64,000 bases of DNA, taken from Bursaphelenchus xylophilus. Its lineage: Eukaryota > Nematoda > Chromadorea > Rhabditida > Aphelenchoididae. The position numbers and the translations under genes were made by a program. Shown in pieces: positions 57,928 to 64,000 of this stretch. The stretch is taken from assembly GCA_904066235.2 (NCBI GenBank), contig CAJFCV020000002.1:3224001-3288000 (forward strand), read 5' to 3'. The notes below the pieces were generated by a model, which saw only the letters and a list, made by a program, of their open reading frames with translations, was not told the origin of the DNA and did not search any database. Each line of letters opens with the position of its first letter. Positions within the stretch are counted from its first letter, which is position 1.

Positions 57928-59764
57928 TATTACGTTTTCTCAAAAGTGCGTAGACTTTTTGTCGCAGGCTTTTCGTACTGTGCAGTTGAAAAACCACCGC
58001 GGCGAAACTTTTCAGCTGCGTCGCCGCAAGATTTCACAGGCAAATCCCTGTCGCATCCAAAATCAAATCGCTAGTCCACATTGTTTTCCCAACATACTGC
58101 GCGTCAAAGAAAAAGTGAAAAATCAACAGAAACGTGCCGACAATTTCGCAACATTTCGTCTCTTTTTTACATCAATGAAAACGATACGAAGTTTCGAAAC
58201 GGTTCAGGAAATGCGCTGGATTTACGTGCACCTCGGCATGGTGGGTATGAAGCGCAATGGCAGTAAAGACCTCGAATTTAGAAATGACCGAAAGAGCTGA
58301 AGTTTTTAGGAATTGGTATCAGTCTGTCGGGAAGATAATGAATACTCGGTCGAATCGCGTATCCGAAAAAAATTGCACTTTTTTTCTTTTTTTGGGGCCA
58401 AATTATACTAAAATTTGAACGTCGCACTTTTAAAAAACACTTCCTCATTTTTTCGCATGTGCCCATAAAAAATTCTGAGCACATAGCTTGTGCCAGGTTT
58501 ATTATGGAAACGCAGCACAATGAGTCCTATAAATTAGATACGAGTGTAAACCCCACAAATATTATGTACGCTTACGCAATAACCAGCTGAAATCCTTGAA
58601 ACAAAAGTTTGCTCGGCCCGGCTTTTTTGGCGTCGTATCGAATAACAGGGTTGGGACCAAGAACCGGCCCATTCAAAGGCTTTTGGAGCGGCTAAGACAT
58701 CAGGAAACAGTTGGTTGAAGGGGAAATGTTTTTGGCCAGGTTCCGGAAAATTGCCATTATTAACTGGGCTCAAAAATTCAGTCGATTTTTGTGCATACAG
58801 TTGAGATTTTTTAATTTACCGCCGACGCCACGAAAAAATTCGGCGGGTTCACAGTTCGGGGAAACAACTTCGCGGGCAGCTGGAAGAACCGCGGAGATTC
58901 TGCCGGAATGTCTAGAAAACAACCTACGTTTGTTTTTACAGGAAACTCTAACGTAGTTACAAGGATAACCAGAGATCTTTAAAGGTTCAGAAACCAATTT
59001 TTTGAAATCCAACTCCTATAAGTTTGAAAGCGGTGGATGAATTCAATAAATTAGTGTGCTGATCGGTGCCAAGGGATTATGGCACGACTTATACTTACAT
59101 GTAAATTTTTTTGAAAAAATTCCAAACCTAATCGCGTAAGAGATAAGAAAGATAAGTTTAACGAAACGCAAATTATTGGAGGTACCCCGTGTGTGACGCT
59201 CAGATCTTGATGAAACTTGGCGCAAATTTAGCCAAATTTGTTTTACAGAAAACTGGCAGATATAGAGACAAAAAAGAGCCAAAAATTTCATTAATTGACA
59301 TGCGGCCTATGAGCAACGCGAACGCGAAAATTTAAGGAAATTCTCAGCTCGCTTGAGACCCTTCCCTTGCCAACCGCCTTGCTCAGGTGTGAGAGCGGGA
59401 GTTGACGTGAAAAAATCCCTTTTCTGACTCAAACAATTGTCCAACAAGCGGAAGTCGTTCATTGTCATTCGTAAAACGTCAAAAATTAAAAATTCTTGAA
59501 CACGGTTCAACAAGCAGAGCGTACAAAGGACTTGGCACGGGCCGTTCATTAAGGAGGCAAAAAGAACGTACGCCAAAGGACTTGAAGTACAGAAACAACT
59601 ACGATTTGTAGCCCGAAAGCCTACTTATTATGTGTAACAAGGCGTACTTCAAAATGCCGCATATTGGCGATCTAACAAACTATAAAGGAATGTGTAAACT
59701 GTACAGACTGCACTTTGTAACGGCTACCGAAAACTCAGGTGGGGAGGTCGCCTGAGGGTAGGGG

Positions 59765-59965
59765 TTTACCACTAGTCCGTCCGTAAAGCCGCTGCAGTAA
59801 TTTTTGCGACATGCATTATGCAAAAACAAAAGTTTAATTCGCACTGCAATTTCTTGTTGTTTGCGTGCAAGAAACTTTTTCGGGCTGTCGCTCGCACCCT
59901 GACCGTTTCTGCACAGTGCGGACGCGCAAAATCTCTCCAGCAACTTTGCGAACGGACTAGTGCAC
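59765..59965. repeat. GCAC-type repeat with CTAGTCCG ends
   Basis: Left ACTAGTCCGTCCGTAAAGCC, right CTTTGCGAACGGACTAGT: a clear inverted pair of ends around an interior with GCACAGTGC. Confidence 0.75.
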
Positions 59966-61540
59966 TGAAACAAGGCAGTATAGTGCACAGAAAACACTTT
60001 CAACGGCAGTACGAACAACAATTGTTAACTACAATCTGCTGGTCAACAATTCTAAAACTACAACCTTCGCCTTGTATACTCATAAATTAGCATTAATCTA
60101 ATCACAATTATTTTTATTACTATTATACTACAACTACTTTAGTGCCGCCTTTTTACTAATTATTAAAAAATAAGCCATCTGAAAGCCAAATCAGTGTGAC
60201 TAAACCCACCCCGGAACTCATAAGATATCATAAAACAACATAAAACCGTGGAAAATCTCCCCAATGAGGAACAGAAAACCGCAAGGCATCAAAAAACATC
60301 ACTCATTAGACGAGTACATAAATATAATGTATGAAAGATATATGATAGTAAGTGTGATGTTTTACGGTAATCGCCTCCAGGAGTCAAAACCTTAGTACAA
60401 TTCCCAGCTACACCCCTAATGTTGCTCGAGGGCAAACAACACGATGAACATAGTGCTCATAAAAGTTTGAACGGTGTTATTTACTGAACGAATGGCTTTA
60501 TGGGAATGGACCCTGGGAAAATCCCGTTACACGTGGACGAGAAACAATGAGGTAAGTTGAGGTTATAGCGGATGTTTTCGGTAAATTACCTAATACTAAT
60601 ATTGGACGCGAGACATTGGTCTTGAAACAACCCTTTCCAGAAACTGTTTTTTCCAAGACTCTTGCACACAAAATGAGCCACGGAATATTATGGAAATGCC
60701 GCTTTTTACAACCCTTTTACGGTTTGGGCAGACGATGAGGTAAAAATTTTCGAAAACGACATTTCTATGCAAATGCTAAATCCGATACTGGATTAGTCAG
60801 ACTTTCAATGACGGGTTTTAATCGCTTTTTCGGTAGTTCAAATGGGACCAGAAAGAAAGAAAAAAGTCTAAAGACATATGCGAGACTACTATCACTCTGT
60901 CGAGAAAATAATGAGCAGACACTTACAGCTCATGATTTACAGAAACAATAGAGATTTTTAGGTCGAAAGTTGGCGTAAATGTGCCATTTTTTACGAATCT
61001 TGGCATTAAGTTTCATGCCTATTTTAAGCGTAGAAGTAAATGTTGCTTAGAAAAATAAATTTTCACAGCACGAAATGGACAAAGATCTAGCCAAAAAATG
61101 TTTTTTCTCTGACCGCTCTCAGCAATTTCTGTGCTCTCTCGGCCTCAAAGACCGGTGAATATCTCGGCTGCTTCTACAAATCACAAGCTCAATTTTTTAA
61201 CAATTGATACGTGGCCTACATCCAAACTGTGTGCAGAATTAAAAGGAAATCAGAAGGTTGCACTTGTGACACTTTCCGTGTAAAACGGAGCAAAAGTTCA
61301 CGTTCAATTACTCAATAACAACTTGATACAAATTTGAGAACTATTAGATTTGTTGCTCTTTGCGTACCACTCGTACGAAGTGTGAAGTCAATAGAACTGT
61401 AACTCAGGTTATACGCGGTACAAAGTTTTACAAAAGTCAAAGTAAAAATTATAGGCCAAAATTGAGATGATATAAAAAAATTTGGACTGGAGTTTTCTAG
61501 GATTATGTGAAGATATACGCATGGAAACGGCAGCCACAGC

Positions 61541-61660
61541 AGCCTGTCGGGAAAATAATGTGGATTCGTCGGGCCTTGGAATCGCCCATCCTCGCTGACA
61601 GCTACCTGCGGCTGGAGATTGAGTCCGTGAAAACACATATTATCTTCCCGACAGGCTTAT
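61541..61660. repeat. MITE, type 2 interior, shortened
   Basis: Left GCCTGTCGGGAAAATAATGT, right ATTATCTTCCCGACAGGCTT. Confidence 0.7.
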
Positions 61661-62696
61661 AGAAGCAGGCATGTGCCTGCAAAGCGCGAGCTAAAATTTT
61701 CAGAAATTGGTATGTGGGCCATGCCAGACATGTGTGCAAAATTTTAAAAAAATTTGAACGTCGCACTTCGAGAAACTCCTATATAAGGAAAAAACATTAA
61801 AGAGTCAAAATCTATTTCCTAAAAAATTTTAGCCCCTATTTAATTTGACGATTACAAAGGTAGACTATTTAGAGCACGCATACAAAATTCCAGGCAAATC
61901 GGAGGGGTACTCCATCAGATATGGGCAAAAAACTTATAACAGTCTATCGGAAAAATAATGAGCAAAATGTCGCTGCACCAATCGCATGGCTGAAGTGAAA
62001 GTCGACTTCATTTTTCCCGGCAAACTCATAAAATCATCAAAAACCCCAAATTTGAGTTTGGAAATAAATATTTAAAAGCGCGCCACTAATTTTAACACCC
62101 AAAAAGACAGTTCGTTGCAAGTCATTCCACAACGAAAACCATCCATCCAGCCTGCTCCTTCTCCCCTCTCTTTTCTCGGGTTGCGCGGCGGATAATTGGA
62201 TTGCGCAACATGTACAAAAGACGGCTGTGGACGGGATGGGGAGAATTGAACACCTTTTGTTAATTCCCACTTTTTCTCTCTTCCATTGCGGTGGTCGCAA
62301 CTCCCGGCGTTTTTCGCGGATTTTTTTTGGGGGGAGATCGCGACGGAAACGGAGTCGTTCGACGGGGAATCGCTCGAAGAAAATGCAGGGATCGCTCTGA
62401 ACAGTTGGACTGTAATGGGAGAGAGGTGGGGAAACGGGGAAACAGAGGCGATGAATTTGATGAGAAATCAAGGCAGAGGCAATATGTGTTATATTATCAG
62501 TTTGTCGGGAAAACATGAGCACTTTGTCGCTGCGCCAATCCTCGTCGCTGAAGTGAAAAGCGATTTGATTTTGCCGCGACACAATCTATCTTTCTTGATG
62601 GCCATCTCCATCAAGAAGCTTCGGCGAGCCGTCAGAAAGCGTTAATGGGCGATTCCAAGACGCGATGAGCCACATTATTTTCAAGACAGATTGATA

Positions 62697-62930
62697 GACC
62701 TCCGTCCAACAAACCGGAGGTCTATCAATCTGTCGGGAAAATAATGAGTACTCAATTTCCATCAACCTGTCGGGAAAATAATGAGTGCTCTGTTCGCAGT
62801 TCGCCGTGCCCATCGCGTCGCTGAACTGAAAAGAAATTTGATTTTTCCGACACAATTCGAACAGTTGCCTCGACGGCGATGCGATTTTCGATGCGACAGA
62901 ATACCCATTATTTTCATGACAGACTGATAT
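62697..62930. repeat. MITE, type 1, with duplicated left end and flanking hairpin
   Basis: Two left ends (TCAATCTGTCGGGAAAATAA near 62726 and TCAACCTGTCGGGAAAATAA near 62763) precede one interior and one right end (CATGACAGACTGA at 62928). Just before, 62690-62735 forms an inverted repeat with GATAGACCTCCG and its inverse. Confidence 0.7.
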
Positions 62931-63161
62931 TAGTCCGTTCGCAAAGCCGCTGGAGTGATTTTTGGCGTTTGCGCTGTGCAGAAAACTCAGGGTGCAGGCG
63001 ACAGACTGCACCTTAAGTTTTTAGCCTATTGTACGATGCGAAATGCTATAGATTGCCCAATTTTCACAGGGATGACGCTGAAATCACCGCCGCAACTTTT
63101 CGAACTGAACAGTTGCCAACTTTCGATCTAAAAATATCTGGCGTTTCTGCAAAACGCGATA

Positions 63162-63273
63162 TCAGTTTGTCGGAAAAATAATGAGAACTCTATCGCATCG
63201 TAAGCCGCATCGCCGCACTAGCGATGCGATTTTCGCCGCAACATTGTGCTCGTTATTTTCCCGACAGACTGAT
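63162..63273. repeat. MITE, type 1, internally deleted
   Basis: Ends TCAGTTTGTCGGAAAAATAA and TTTTCCCGACAGACTGA only 112 bp apart, with part of the interior missing. Confidence 0.75.
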
Positions 63274-64000
63274 AATATTTATTTCTACCATAGTGAAAAA
63301 AGTGTAGAGCTGCTCCAAAATGCCTCAAAGTTAATTTTTGACGCATCTGAAATTGCAAAATTAATGCAAAACGTCATGAAATATCACGTTTAGAATAACC
63401 CTCAATTACGCACAAAAATAAACACAAAAAATCGATTTAAACATTAAAATACGACGGTTCGAAAAATGGCTGAAAATCTTCAAAATTAACAAACCAAGCT
63501 TTTAGACATCAAAAGAATCAAGGAAACCGCAAAATTCAATCAAAAAACTTGACAAAAACAAACCCCAAGAGGCTGAAACTCCCGCCGCACGTGCTTTGAA
63601 GCCCGCTTTTCATACCTTTTCGTAAAGCCCACAGCAGCAAAATTCCTTCAGAACTTGGGGCTTCCGGTCCAAATGTTTGTTTAGAACGGAGCGAAACACG
63701 AGGAAACTCGGGAAAAATTTAAAATTTTCAGGCCAAACGCCCAAAGACCACGTAAAAAGTTGTGGCCAGAAATGGATCAAAATGTGGAAATGGACTTTTA
63801 CACTTGTAAATAATAAATGTAGGCGTGTCAAATGGGTTCATTATAAATTTAGAAGACAAAAAAAATAAAAAAATAGAATTTTTGGTGAAAAAAAAACAAA
63901 AAAAAAATTTGGTATTTTGCTTGAAAAATTTGGACTTGACTCGAAATAAAATGTGATTGTAAAATTACACTTCAATTCCCTACAAAAAAAATTGGTTACC

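Larger units (their letters stand above)
54824..64000. other. Region upstream of the nuclear receptor, repeats only
   Basis: No exon could be supported over 9 kb, although the missing 5' exon of the nuclear receptor should lie here. It contains a GCAC-type block (55480-55800), MITE copies and pieces (listed, plus fragments near 58320, 60897, 61940 and 62500-62695), and a CTAGTCCG-type repeat (59765-59965). 60090-60890 and 63280-64000 are AT-rich with nothing recognised. Confidence 0.45.

Noticed and set aside
1..64000. tRNA, rRNA or CRISPR-like arrays
   Set aside because: None was seen. Short repeats in the foldback and hAT-like elements are inverted arrays inside transposons without regular spacers, so they are not CRISPR. 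A covariance-model scan for tRNA was not possible by eye.

Overview
The window is a nematode genome segment, most likely from a free-living rhabditid; the species cannot be named from sequence alone. The evidence is a cuticle collagen, two families of nematode seven-transmembrane chemoreceptor-like genes, a nuclear receptor with the nematode-type P-box CNACAAFF, short introns ending in TTTTCAG or similar, and TTTCAG acceptors placed just before start codons, as expected for spliced-leader trans-splicing. Genes are compact islands in an AT-rich background made mostly of DNA-transposon debris.

Layout. 1-8 kb: repeats, including a Tc1-like element with long inverted repeats and a decayed transposase (2.8-4.4 kb). 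8.2-11.75 kb: remnants of a paralogue of the membrane-protein gene at 15-17 kb, broken by a miniature inverted-repeat element (MITE) that itself carries a 3.1 kb giant palindrome. 12.4-14.9 kb (+): a complete five-exon aldo-keto reductase whose introns hold MITEs and a nested 564 bp element with an 8 bp target duplication. 15.1-17.1 kb (-): the 3' exons of a membrane protein, convergent with the reductase, with one exon split by a 1.39 kb palindrome bearing 5 bp target duplications. 17.4-18.6 kb: a mariner-type shell. 19.2-22.6 kb (-): a complete eight-exon S28 serine carboxypeptidase of 485 residues with an intact catalytic triad. 26.1-27.9 and 35.9-39.0 kb (+): two chemoreceptor paralogues, both 318 residues with matching exon structure. 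44.0-45.6 kb (+): an unrelated Sra-superfamily-like receptor of 345 residues. 49.4-50.5 kb (+): a cuticle collagen of 293 residues. 51.4-54.8 kb (-): a nuclear hormone receptor, convergent with the collagen. 55-64 kb: only repeats were recognised.

Repeats. About fifty copies or pieces of one MITE superfamily share the terminus TCAGTCTGTCGGGAAAATAA and a TA target. They fall into three interior types: type 1 ATGAGCAC, type 2 ATGTGGATTTGTCGC, type 3 ACGGCGGAT. A second dispersed class is packed with the palindrome TGCACAGTGCA. Other structured elements are a TTAA-flanked palindrome (41.9-42.5 kb), a 1.2 kb palindrome at 46.7-47.9 kb and several small foldback families.

The genes do not form an operon or a joint pathway. 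They are ordinary nematode secretory, sensory, cuticle and regulatory genes. No multi-gene novel system was found. The most unusual biology lies in the palindromic elements and how they interrupt genes. All exon models come from reading splice signals and phase by eye. Every complete model closes in frame, which supports them, but none is confirmed by transcripts.
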